Shown in pieces: positions 1 to 5,253 of a stretch of 5,457 nt of DNA. Origin of the DNA: JAIXWP01 sp044371755 (GTDB taxonomy: Bacteria > Bacteroidota > Bacteroidia > Flavobacteriales_D > Sanyastnellaceae); assembly GCA_044371755.1 (NCBI GenBank), contig JBILSZ010000144.1:1-5457 (forward strand). Direction: 5' to 3'. The position numbers and the translations under genes were made by a program. Numbering within the stretch: the stretch's first letter is position 1; the number at the start of each line of letters is the position of its first letter. Below the pieces are notes generated by a model. It searched no databases and was not told the origin of the DNA. It saw nothing but the letters and a program-made list of their open reading frames with translations.

Positions 1-10
1 ATTTGGAATT

Positions 11-53
11 ACGAATTGCGAATTCCTCATTGCGAATTGCTTTTTTGCGAATT
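11..53. repeat. Cluster of short GCGAATT repeats
   Basis: The heptamer ACGAATT occurs at 11-17 and GCGAATT at 18-24, 32-38 and 47-53, the last three as part of TTGCGAATT. Spacing is irregular (7, 14 and 15 nt), so this is a degenerate minisatellite and not a perfect tandem array. The array probably continues left of the window. The core GCGAAT also occurs in the 20-bp unit of the two arrays at 2153-2258 and 2731-2804, so the three may be related; that is inference. No ORF is visible here. Confidence 0.6.
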
Positions 54-72
54 GGCGGGGCACCCAGAAAAC

Positions 73-107
73 AAAAATCGCCACCCCATTTCCGGAGTGG
101 CGATTTT
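73..107 (-). terminator. Intrinsic terminator of deaD
   Basis: Read on the minus strand, positions 107-94 and 87-74 form a 14-bp stem (AAAATCGCCACTCC with GGGGTGGCGATTTT) around the 6-nt loop GGAAAT, and the descending arm ends in a run of five T (77-73). One pair is a G-U wobble on the minus strand but would be a C-A mismatch on the plus strand, so the hairpin belongs to minus-strand RNA. It begins about 20 nt after the deaD stop codon. Confidence 0.88.
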
Positions 108-127
108 AATTAATTTAATTCTATGAA

Positions 128-2005
128 TTATTTCTTCTTAGAAAAACTCTTTCCGCTGAAGCCGCCGGAGGCGTAGGCGGTGTCTTTCTTTTTGCTTTTC
201 TTGAAATCACCTTTCAATCCAGAGTCACCGCTGCCGCCGCCGCCATAAGACTTCTCTCTCTTGGGGCCACGGTCGCTGCCGCCTTTGAATCGGTCACCAC
301 CGCCGTAGCTATTGCCACCGCCGCCGTAACTGTTACCGCCGCCGCCATAGCCGCCGCCGCGCTTCTTGTCGCCTCTAAGACGTGTTCTCGGAATGCCCGC
401 TTCTTTATTGCCGCGAGACTCCATGCGAACTTGTCTGCCACGATAAGACTCATTCTTGAAGGCTTCTAACACTTTATCCAATGCTCCAGCACGTACTTCA
501 ATCAATGAGAAGGTATTTTTCAAATCTGCCCAGGTCACGTCATGCTCGCTAATACCTGCTGTTTCAGCAATGTATTGCTTGATGGTTCCGAAATTAAATT
601 CATCTACCATTCCAAGGTTCACATACAATTTTACCACGCCAGAGGCGGCTGCATTGTTGCGATCTCCGCCACGCTTGTCATCTACATTGAGATCTGGTGC
701 GTTGCGGTAGTATTCCAAGAAGCGATTGAATTCCACGCTCACAAAGCGCTTGATCACTTCTTCTTTGGTCAAATCAGCAAACTCTTCATACACTTTGGGT
801 AGGTAAGCTTCAATGGCTTTTTCATTCAATGCTACGTTGTGTACGTTGTGCACCAAATGGAACAATTGCTTTTCACATACTTCAAATGGGGTAGGAATGG
901 CCGCTTTCGTAAATGGCTGCTTTATAATTTTCTCAATCTGCTTGATCTTATAAAGCTCTTTCATATTGATGATGATGATCGATACTCCTTTCTTACCGGC
1001 ACGGGCTGTACGGCCTGAACGGTGTGTGTAGTTTTCGATTTCATCAGGTAGATTATAGTTGATAACGTGTGTCACGTCGTTCACGTCGATACCGCGCGCC
1101 GCTACGTCTGTAGCCACGAGCATGTTCAACGCTCTGTTTCTATAACGCTTCATCACGTGGTCACGCTGCGCTTGTGACAAGTCACCGTGCAATGCGTCTG
1201 CGTTGTATCCGTCTTTGATTAGCATTTCAGCCACAGACTGCGTCTCGGCTTTGGTGCGACAGAATACAATGGCGAAAATATCCGGATTGTAATCGGCGAT
1301 GCGCTTCAATGCAAGATACTTGTCGCGTTGATGCACTACATAGTATTGGTGTTCGATGTTCTCATTACCTGTGTTCTTGCCACCAACGGTGATTTCTACA
1401 GGGTCTGACATATAACTCTTCGAGATGCGCAATACTTCGTCTGGCATGGTGGCTGAGAACAACCATGTTGACTTTTCTTCTGGAGTGGTACTAAGAATGG
1501 TATCCAAATCTTCTTTGAATCCCATGTGCAACATTTCATCTGCTTCGTCGAGTACTACAAATTCCACAGTTGAAAGGTTGATCACGCCTCTGTCGAGCAT
1601 GTCTACCATACGACCGGGCGTACCGACGATGATTTGTGGTCCTTTTCTCACATCTCTGATTTGTCCTTCGATGCTAGCACCACCATAGATGGCCACTACA
1701 TGAAGTCCAGCTGTGTGTTTTGCAAAATTTTGAAGGTCCTTCGTGATTTGCACGCAAAGTTCGCGTGTTGGACAAAGGATAAGGGCTTGGGTGTTGCGGT
1801 TTCCTTCGTCGATCAACTCGATAAGTGGGAGACCAAACGCCGCTGTTTTTCCGGTACCTGTTTGCGCGAGGGCCACGAGGTCGCTCTGCTCAGCGAGCAA
1901 AACAGGAATAGCTTGTTGTTGGATTGGGGTAGGCGATGTGAAGCCAAGTTCAGATACAGCCTTGAGCACGGGCTGACTCAGCCCGAGCATTTCAAATTCG
2001 TTCAT
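128..2005 (-). CDS. deaD: DEAD-box ATP-dependent RNA helicase, DeaD/CsdA type
   Basis: This 625-residue protein is a cytoplasmic RNA helicase expected to unwind RNA duplexes using ATP in ribosome assembly, mRNA decay and cold adaptation (family knowledge). Visible motifs: a Q motif around residues 3-34; Walker A AQTGTGKT (47-54); PTREL (79-83); TPGR (129-132); DEAD (153-156); SAT (184-186); ATDVAARGID (298-307); HRSGRTAR (328-335). A helical DeaD-type linker follows, then a DbpA-type RNA-binding domain (about 457-529). The tail from about 540 is basic and glycine-rich, with GGGGNSY twice in tandem (554-567) and a lysine-rich end; it is probably disordered and RNA-binding. The length matches E. 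coli DeaD (about 629 residues). All catalytic motifs are intact. The start fits the family, with the Q motif immediately after it. The gene is monocistronic, with its own promoter and terminator. Confidence 0.95.
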   Translation of the reverse strand: MNEFEMLGLSQPVLKAVSELGFTSPTPIQQQAIPVLLAEQSDLVALAQTGTGKTAAFGLPLIELIDEGNRNTQALILCPTRELCVQITKDLQNFAKHTAGLHVVAIYGGASIEGQIRDVRKGPQIIVGTPGRMVDMLDRGVINLSTVEFVVLDEADEMLHMGFKEDLDTILSTTPEEKSTWLFSATMPDEVLRISKSYMSDPVEITVGGKNTGNENIEHQYYVVHQRDKYLALKRIADYNPDIFAIVFCRTKAETQSVAEMLIKDGYNADALHGDLSQAQRDHVMKRYRNRALNMLVATDVAARGIDVNDVTHVINYNLPDEIENYTHRSGRTARAGKKGVSIIIINMKELYKIKQIEKIIKQPFTKAAIPTPFEVCEKQLFHLVHNVHNVALNEKAIEAYLPKVYEEFADLTKEEVIKRFVSVEFNRFLEYYRNAPDLNVDDKRGGDRNNAAASGVVKLYVNLGMVDEFNFGTIKQYIAETAGISEHDVTWADLKNTFSLIEVRAGALDKVLEAFKNESYRGRQVRMESRGNKEAGIPRTRLRGDKKRGGGYGGGGNSYGGGGNSYGGGDRFKGGSDRGPKREKSYGGGGSGDSGLKGDFKKSKKKDTAYASGGFSGKSFSKKK

Positions 2006-2127
2006 TTTGTAATGTATTGATTGTTAATCCTTTTCAGATAGAATCACAACCATCATTTTCAAAAGAACAACCCGGCTAGTAGCGGTACCAAAAAATGAAA
2101 AGTTCAACTCGCCCCGAAAAGCGGGGG
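2006..2127 (-). promoter_or_regulatory. Long 5' leader of deaD
   Basis: The distance from the predicted -7 element to the deaD start gives a leader of about 115 nt, longer than the roughly 15-30 nt predicted for the other genes here. A perfect 15-nt inverted repeat (CCCCG, 5-nt loop, CGGGG; 2112-2126) lies at or just after the expected transcription start. A 10-codon ORF (2056-2024, beginning ATGATG and ending TAA) finishes 18 nt before the deaD start. Long structured leaders are known on cold-regulated mRNAs of other bacteria; a regulatory role here is inference. Confidence 0.4.
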
Positions 2128-2158
2128 CAAAGATAGTACAAAAAAAATAAATGGGAAA
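2128..2158 (-). promoter_or_regulatory. Bacteroidota-type promoter of deaD
   Basis: The minus strand carries TATCTTTG at 2135-2128, an exact match to the TAnnTTTG -7 consensus of the Bacteroidota primary sigma factor. A 19-nt spacer separates it from TTTC (2158-2155), one mismatch from the TTTG -33 element. That weak -33 lies inside the edge of the repeat array that starts at 2153. Confidence 0.65.
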
Positions 2159-2258
2159 GGCGAGGGGAGAGGGGCGAGGGGCGAGGGGCGAATGGGAGGG
2201 CGAGGGGCGAGGGGCGAATGGGAGGGGCGAGGGGCGAATGGGAGGGTCGAGGGTGGGG
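2153..2258 (+). repeat. Left G-rich minisatellite array
   Basis: The plus strand is almost entirely GGGG and CGA words. The cleanest unit is GGGGCGAATGGGAGGGGCGA (20 bp), with neighbouring copies that vary in length and sequence. The same unit with one G-to-A change makes up the array at 2731-2804, but there it lies on the opposite strand. The array fills the space between the deaD promoter and the stop codon of the four-helix-bundle gene. Both arrays also contain GGGAAAGGCGA at one end (2153-2163 here). Confidence 0.9.
2164..2188 (+). other. Potential G-quadruplex
   Basis: Four GGGG runs (2164-2167, 2171-2174, 2178-2181, 2185-2188) are separated by 3-nt loops AGA, CGA and CGA, which exactly fits the usual G-quadruplex pattern with four tetrads. 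It is on the plus strand, the template strand for both flanking minus-strand genes. Folding in the cell is not shown. Confidence 0.6.
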
Positions 2259-2639
2259 TTATTTTTTATTTGAAAGATTGCGGATCATGAAATAAAGCAT
2301 TTTGGAAATATCCTCCGCTAGAGAAACGCCTTCCTCATACTCGCTGCGCTGGATGCTACCTTCAACGGACAACAAATCAAGTATCGCAACACATTCGAAA
2401 ACCGATGCTCTGGAGATAATAAAGAATTTTTTTCTATCAGGACTTGTGGATCTTCCTGATCCTTCAGCAATGTTTAAGAGAACACTATGCGAGGCCCGAA
2501 GTAACTGGTCTTGGATGTACTTATCCAATTGCCCGCTTTTAACGAGGCCTTTGTTGTGTAAATAGAAAAGCTGCGATTTCTTGTAAACGTCAAGTTTCTG
2601 AAATTCGAAGCGTTCAGGGTTGTAGAGGTAAGGAGTCAT
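2259..2639 (-). CDS. Four-helix-bundle protein, 23S rRNA intervening-sequence (S23) family
   Basis: This 126-residue protein matches the small helical S23/IVP family, first seen inside intervening sequences of 23S rRNA genes and common as stand-alone genes in Bacteroidota. Its biochemical role is not established. Family marks are FQKLDVYKKS near residues 13-22, DQLLRAS (44-50), the signature NIAEGSGR (56-63), a central helix with FxxxSRASVFE (73-82), and a lysine-ending C-terminal helix. Length is normal, and there is no signal peptide or membrane segment. The diversity-generating-retroelement accessory protein Avd shares this fold, but no reverse transcriptase or variable repeat is visible. 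A consensus promoter lies just upstream. The gene sits between two oppositely oriented arrays of one 20-bp repeat, and so looks like a separate cassette between mksE and deaD. Confidence 0.88.
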   Translation of the reverse strand: MTPYLYNPERFEFQKLDVYKKSQLFYLHNKGLVKSGQLDKYIQDQLLRASHSVLLNIAEGSGRSTSPDRKKFFIISRASVFECVAILDLLSVEGSIQRSEYEEGVSLAEDISKMLYFMIRNLSNKK

Positions 2640-2658
2640 TGTATTCCATTTGGTGCCG

Positions 2659-2689
2659 CAAAACTACTCACCTAAAGAATCAATAAAAA
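2659..2689 (-). promoter_or_regulatory. Bacteroidota-type promoter of the four-helix-bundle gene
   Basis: The minus strand has TAGTTTTG at 2666-2659, an exact TAnnTTTG -7 element, with TTTT at 2689-2686 after a 19-nt spacer as an imperfect -33 element. The predicted leader is only about 15 nt. The gene can therefore be transcribed independently of mksE. Confidence 0.65.
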
Positions 2690-2730
2690 CCTATATTTTA
2701 TACTTGTTATTCGAATAAATTATACCTATC

Positions 2731-2804
2731 GCCTTTCCCTCGCCCCTCTCATTCGCCCCTCGCCCCTCTCATTCGCCCCTCGCCCCTCTCATTCGCCCCT
2801 CGCC
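2731..2804 (-). repeat. Right G-rich minisatellite array, opposite orientation
   Basis: Three identical 20-bp units lie at 2741-2760, 2761-2780 and 2781-2800. On the minus strand the unit reads GGGGCGAATGAGAGGGGCGA in one phase. Partial units flank them. The array differs from the left array by one base per unit and lies on the opposite strand. Its last base (2804) directly adjoins the mksE stop codon (2805-2807), so it would be the first part of the mksE 3' UTR, as G-rich RNA. Identical copies suggest recent expansion. Confidence 0.93.
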
Positions 2805-3326
2805 TTATGCCTCCGCCATCCTCTTCAACGCCAATTCTTTTGCGAAGTCGACGAATACTTTGTATGCTTGGGTGAAGATGAAGCGGTCTTCGAAATTTTT
2901 GTGGACTATATTTCTTCTGGCCATACCGTTGATCAAGGTGCGGCGGCCGTCGGGATCTTTGAGGGCTTTGTTGCTTTCAATCAAATCGATGAAAGAACTG
3001 TTGTCGAAATAACGGTCGATTTCTTCGGTGGTGAATTCGTTAAATTCTAATGCTTCCAAGAAATTGCGGCCGTCTTTGTCGAGCTCATAACTGAGCACTG
3101 CGATGAAGATGCTCACGTCGCGCGAAAAGTTTTCGCTGGTTTCCTTGCTCAAGAGATAGGCGTAGTCTGATTTGAATACCAAATCCAAATCAAAAGACAC
3201 TTTGAAAAATTCAGCGAAGAATTTCTCATTTTCTTTCAAAGAATTAAAGTGTTCTTCGTTGCTCAAAACGAATTTACCATTCATCAATTCTTCTACGATT
3301 TGTCTGTGATGCTGAGGATATACCAT
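2805..3326 (-). CDS. mksE: Condensin subunit MksE-like (KITE protein)
   Basis: This 173-residue soluble protein resembles the small MksE/MukE-type subunit of bacterial condensins. Such subunits are tandem winged-helix proteins that bind the kleisin and modulate loading of the SMC ATPase on DNA (family knowledge). It opens with a helix ending GKFVLSNEEHF (17-27), has an aromatic stretch FFAEFFKVSFDLDLVFKSDY (36-55) typical of the family, a central helix with SIFIAVLSYEL (72-82), and a basic helical end. It starts 2 nt after the mksF stop (TAA-TC-ATG), which suggests translational coupling. The usual third partner, mksB, does not follow: a repeat array begins at the base after the stop. The assignment rests on sequence resemblance plus the kleisin-like neighbour; a related Wadjet JetB-type role is possible. 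Confidence 0.75.
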   Translation of the reverse strand: MVYPQHHRQIVEELMNGKFVLSNEEHFNSLKENEKFFAEFFKVSFDLDLVFKSDYAYLLSKETSENFSRDVSIFIAVLSYELDKDGRNFLEALEFNEFTTEEIDRYFDNSSFIDLIESNKALKDPDGRRTLINGMARRNIVHKNFEDRFIFTQAYKVFVDFAKELALKRMAEA

Positions 3327-3328
3327 GA

Positions 3329-4525
3329 TTAAAACTTAATTGCGGGTTCTACTTTTAACTTAGGAACGGATAGGTGAGAGGTGGTGGTTTTGATATCCAC
3401 GCGCTCATTTTTATTGGGGAAATCGATTTGCAATCCTTCGTCGAACAGGAGTCCTGTGAGGGCGAAGAATTTTTCTGTTTCGATATTCTCAAAGTCGGCT
3501 TTCAAGGTGTTGTAACACCAGCCGAAGAAGTCGTTGACAGGCATTTGACTTTGAAGCTTGGTCATGAATGCTTCGCGATCAAAAATCCATTTGTCAAAAT
3601 CGGCCACGCCTTCTTCATACATCACCACTTCAGGTTGTGCGAACTGTTCGAAGAATTCGCGCACCTTGTAGAGCATGTCTTTCGCGTACGGCATGTTGCG
3701 GCTTCCCTTGAGTAATGGAGGTGTGTCCATCTTGTAAGGATTGCGCAAGAATTCGATCCATCCCGTGAGGATGAGCGATTCGGTGCGGATGCGCTCAAGA
3801 AGCGGAAGAAGTTCGTTGGTCAAAATTTTCGATTGACGCAACAAATCGGTGTTGGTTTGAATCAATTGAACGTAAAGCTTTTCAAACTCAGCACGTGTTG
3901 TTTCATCACCAAAATCAAGACGTCTGCGATTCGCATATTCACTGATCTCCATCAGTTTGCTCGTCACCGATTCTGAGTGGTTAACGTCGAGAATCTTGTT
4001 GAGTGGCAATATGTAATAGTCGATCCAGAAAGACGCTTTGTGTACTTTATCGCGGTAGTCCACGCGTTCGATGTTCGATTTGAGGTCGCGCGTTTCAGCG
4101 AGAAGTCGAAACGCATTACGCTCCACTAAATCCACAAATTCGCGGATTTGGTGCGAAAGGTTTTTGATGCGCTCTTGAAGAATGTCTCTTTCTTGCGATT
4201 CGTATTTGCGAATCTTCATGAAGAGATCGCCAATCGAACCTTTGTATTTTTCAATGGTCTCAGGCAGAAGCGGCTTGAATTCAAACAACAGGAATTCCAT
4301 CAGTTTGAAATACACATCGCGCATTTCGTAATCCGATCCTATTGGACGAATCACGCGGTATTCGCGCAAGCGGGCATTCATCAAATGTCCGTGCTTTTGA
4401 CAAATCATGTCATACACTTCACGCGTGATGATACCATCGGTACTTTGATAATCGAATAAATCTCGAATAACGTCGAAGTACGTATGTATAAAGCTTAATA
4501 TGGTCCGTGGTTCTGCCTTAATCAT
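3329..4525 (-). CDS. mksF: Kleisin-like condensin subunit MksF
   Basis: This 398-residue, mostly helical, cytoplasmic protein is most likely the kleisin of an Mks condensin, which bridges the SMC heads and recruits MksE. Length fits MukF/MksF proteins (about 400-450 residues). Residues 1-90 look like an N-terminal winged-helix region. A long charged helical section follows (about 100-260, e.g. QERDILQERIKNLSHQIREF at 111-130). A C-terminal globular part (about 310-370) contains MPVNDFFGWCYNTL and EKFFALTGLLFDEGLQI, followed by an extended tail. No enzyme motif or membrane segment is seen. It starts 5 nt after the stop of the 41-residue ORF and ends 2 nt before mksE. The call depends heavily on gene order, because kleisins are poorly conserved in sequence; JetA of a Wadjet-type system is the nearest alternative. 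Confidence 0.68.
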   Translation of the reverse strand: MIKAEPRTILSFIHTYFDVIRDLFDYQSTDGIITREVYDMICQKHGHLMNARLREYRVIRPIGSDYEMRDVYFKLMEFLLFEFKPLLPETIEKYKGSIGDLFMKIRKYESQERDILQERIKNLSHQIREFVDLVERNAFRLLAETRDLKSNIERVDYRDKVHKASFWIDYYILPLNKILDVNHSESVTSKLMEISEYANRRRLDFGDETTRAEFEKLYVQLIQTNTDLLRQSKILTNELLPLLERIRTESLILTGWIEFLRNPYKMDTPPLLKGSRNMPYAKDMLYKVREFFEQFAQPEVVMYEEGVADFDKWIFDREAFMTKLQSQMPVNDFFGWCYNTLKADFENIETEKFFALTGLLFDEGLQIDFPNKNERVDIKTTTSHLSVPKLKVEPAIKF

Positions 4526-4530
4526 TGCAG

Positions 4531-4656
4531 TTATTCTTCAATTAGTGTGTATTTCACTTTTACTTCCGGCAATTCCGCTTCAATGTTTGCGGCGATTTTG
4601 CGGTACATATCGGTGAGATCAGCGAAGTTTAATTCGCTCATTTCTACTTGGTTCAT
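4531..4656 (-). CDS. 41-residue small protein leading the mksFE operon, function unknown
   Basis: This ORF of 41 codons plus stop starts at 4656 with MNQVEMSELNFADL and ends VKVKYTLIEE. It is acidic (nine Asp/Glu against four Lys/Arg), with one predictable helix (about residues 8-28) followed by a short beta-like end. I do not recognise its family. Support for real coding: it lies between a consensus promoter and mksF, its stop is 5 nt before the mksF start, an in-frame TAG 30 nt upstream bounds the start, and the predicted leader is about 25-30 nt. Met6 (4641) is an alternative start. It could be a small accessory factor of the condensin or a coupling peptide for mksF translation. Conservation in other genomes is the decisive test. 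Confidence 0.6.
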   Translation of the reverse strand: MNQVEMSELNFADLTDMYRKIAANIEAELPEVKVKYTLIEE

Positions 4657-4686
4657 AAAATTGGATAATAGGGTTAACTTCACCTA

Positions 4687-4718
4687 CAAATCTATTTGGT
4701 TATCCGCTCTTTCACAAG
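4687..4718 (-). promoter_or_regulatory. Bacteroidota-type promoter of the 41-residue ORF-mksF-mksE operon
   Basis: The minus strand has TAGATTTG at 4694-4687, an exact TAnnTTTG -7 element. CTTG at 4718-4715 provides a TTG core for the -33 element after a 20-nt spacer, within the usual range. The first start codon is 30 nt downstream. Because a terminator follows mksB, this promoter is the likely source of mksFE transcription. Confidence 0.72.
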
Positions 4719-4742
4719 GCTTGTTAATCATTTGGGGATAAC
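4699..4742. promoter_or_regulatory. Inverted repeat GTTATCC-N30-GGATAAC across the mksFE promoter
   Basis: GTTATCC (4699-4705) lies between the -33 and -7 elements, and its exact inverse GGATAAC (4736-4742) lies just upstream of the -33. A third GGATAA is in the leader (4663-4668). The minus-strand form of the upstream arm reads TTATCCCCA, one base from a DnaA box (TTATCCACA). The placement would suit an operator, but the words are short and chance is possible. Confidence 0.3.
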
Positions 4743-4819
4743 TCTCGAGGGTTGTTTTCTTAACCTAAATCAAGTTATTTGCGGTAGATTTAGTTCACTT
4801 TTGAATATCACATTTCAGC

Positions 4820-5193
4820 ATGAATCGAAAGCGATTTTTACAACTACTAACACTTGCTCCACTTGGAGTATCAGCGATGAAATTGAATGAACTTTACAAT
4901 GCGACCTCCGATATGCCGGATACGCCGCTGATGCCTGCCATTTTCTTCGGACATGGCAGTCCTATGAATGCGATTGAGCTCAACAAATTCACGCAGTCAC
5001 CACATAGAATTATAATCAATTGACAAATTATCGAAGCGTTTCAAAGGCGCTTCAATTGAGCATTCCAACACCAGAACATTACCGACCGCTATTGTATGTG
5101 TTGGGCATGAAACAAAAAGATGAGCGAGTCACTTTCTTCAACGATTTCACCACGATGGGTTCGATTTCGATGACAGGCGTGATGTTGGGATAA
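4820..5193 (+). pseudogene. ygiD: Decayed 4,5-DOPA dioxygenase gene (ygiD/LigB family), middle deleted
   Basis: The intact family are class III extradiol ring-cleaving dioxygenases of about 260-300 residues. Frame 2 gives an N-terminal piece of about 60 family-like residues: a start with MNRKRFLQLLTLAPLG, weakly like a twin-arginine leader, then the conserved GHGSPMNAIE (44-53) with the first metal-ligand histidine. It then runs into unrelated residues and a TGA at 5021-5023. Frame 1, open from about 5008, gives the family C-terminus: NYRSVSKALQLSIPTPEHY, then LLYVLG and a GSISMTGVMLG end, with TAA at 5191-5193. The central catalytic part (roughly 160-180 residues by family layout) is absent and the two ends are in different frames, so no active enzyme can be made. 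The junction lies between about 4996 and 5017. The TAA overlaps the T-tract of the convergent mksB terminator. Confidence 0.9.
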
Positions 5194-5230
5194 AAAAAAA
5201 CCGCCCCCATCGGTTAAGCAATGAGAGCGG
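5192..5230 (-). terminator. Intrinsic terminator of mksB
   Basis: On the minus strand CCGCTCTCAT (5230-5221) pairs with ATGGGGGCGG (5210-5201) over 10 bp including two G-U pairs, around a 10-nt loop, followed directly by nine T (5200-5192). The G-U pairs would be C-A mismatches on the plus strand, so the signal serves minus-strand transcripts. It lies 23 nt after the mksB stop and separates mksB from the downstream mksFE operon. Confidence 0.85.
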
Positions 5231-5253
5231 AATTTTAAATATTAGGTGGTAAT

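Noticed and set aside
214..453. 79-codon minus-strand ORF, alanine-rich
   Set aside because: It is a shifted reading of the GC-rich glycine codons of the deaD tail; low complexity and fully inside deaD.
456..802. Plus-strand ORFs of 84 and 86 codons
   Set aside because: Antisense shadows of the deaD C-terminal coding region, without promoter or recognisable family.
1425..2020. Plus-strand ORFs of 77-128 codons
   Set aside because: Antisense to the conserved helicase core of deaD; composition reflects the reverse complement of helicase motifs.
2302..2565. 87-codon plus-strand ORF
   Set aside because: Antisense to the four-helix-bundle gene, which has clear family motifs on the other strand.
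2259..2639. Diversity-generating retroelement accessory gene (Avd)
   Set aside because: The fold is related, but there is no reverse transcriptase, template repeat or variable repeat, and NIAEGSGR fits the S23 family directly.
2731..2804. Possible CRISPR array
   Set aside because: The 20-bp units are directly adjacent with no unique spacers, so this is a minisatellite; no cas genes are nearby.
3374..4459. Plus-strand ORFs of 113 and 103 codons
   Set aside because: Antisense to mksF; rich in His and Phe, as expected from reversed Glu/Lys/Met codons, and without context.
2805..4525. Complete Wadjet (JetABCD) anti-plasmid system
   Set aside because: The subunit types are related, but no JetD/MksG-like nuclease is visible in the window; the flanks would need to be checked before claiming defence.
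4547..4890. Two plus-strand 64-codon ORFs
   Set aside because: One overlaps the 41-residue ORF and mksFE promoter on the wrong strand; the other overlaps the dioxygenase remnant in a different frame. Neither resembles a known protein.
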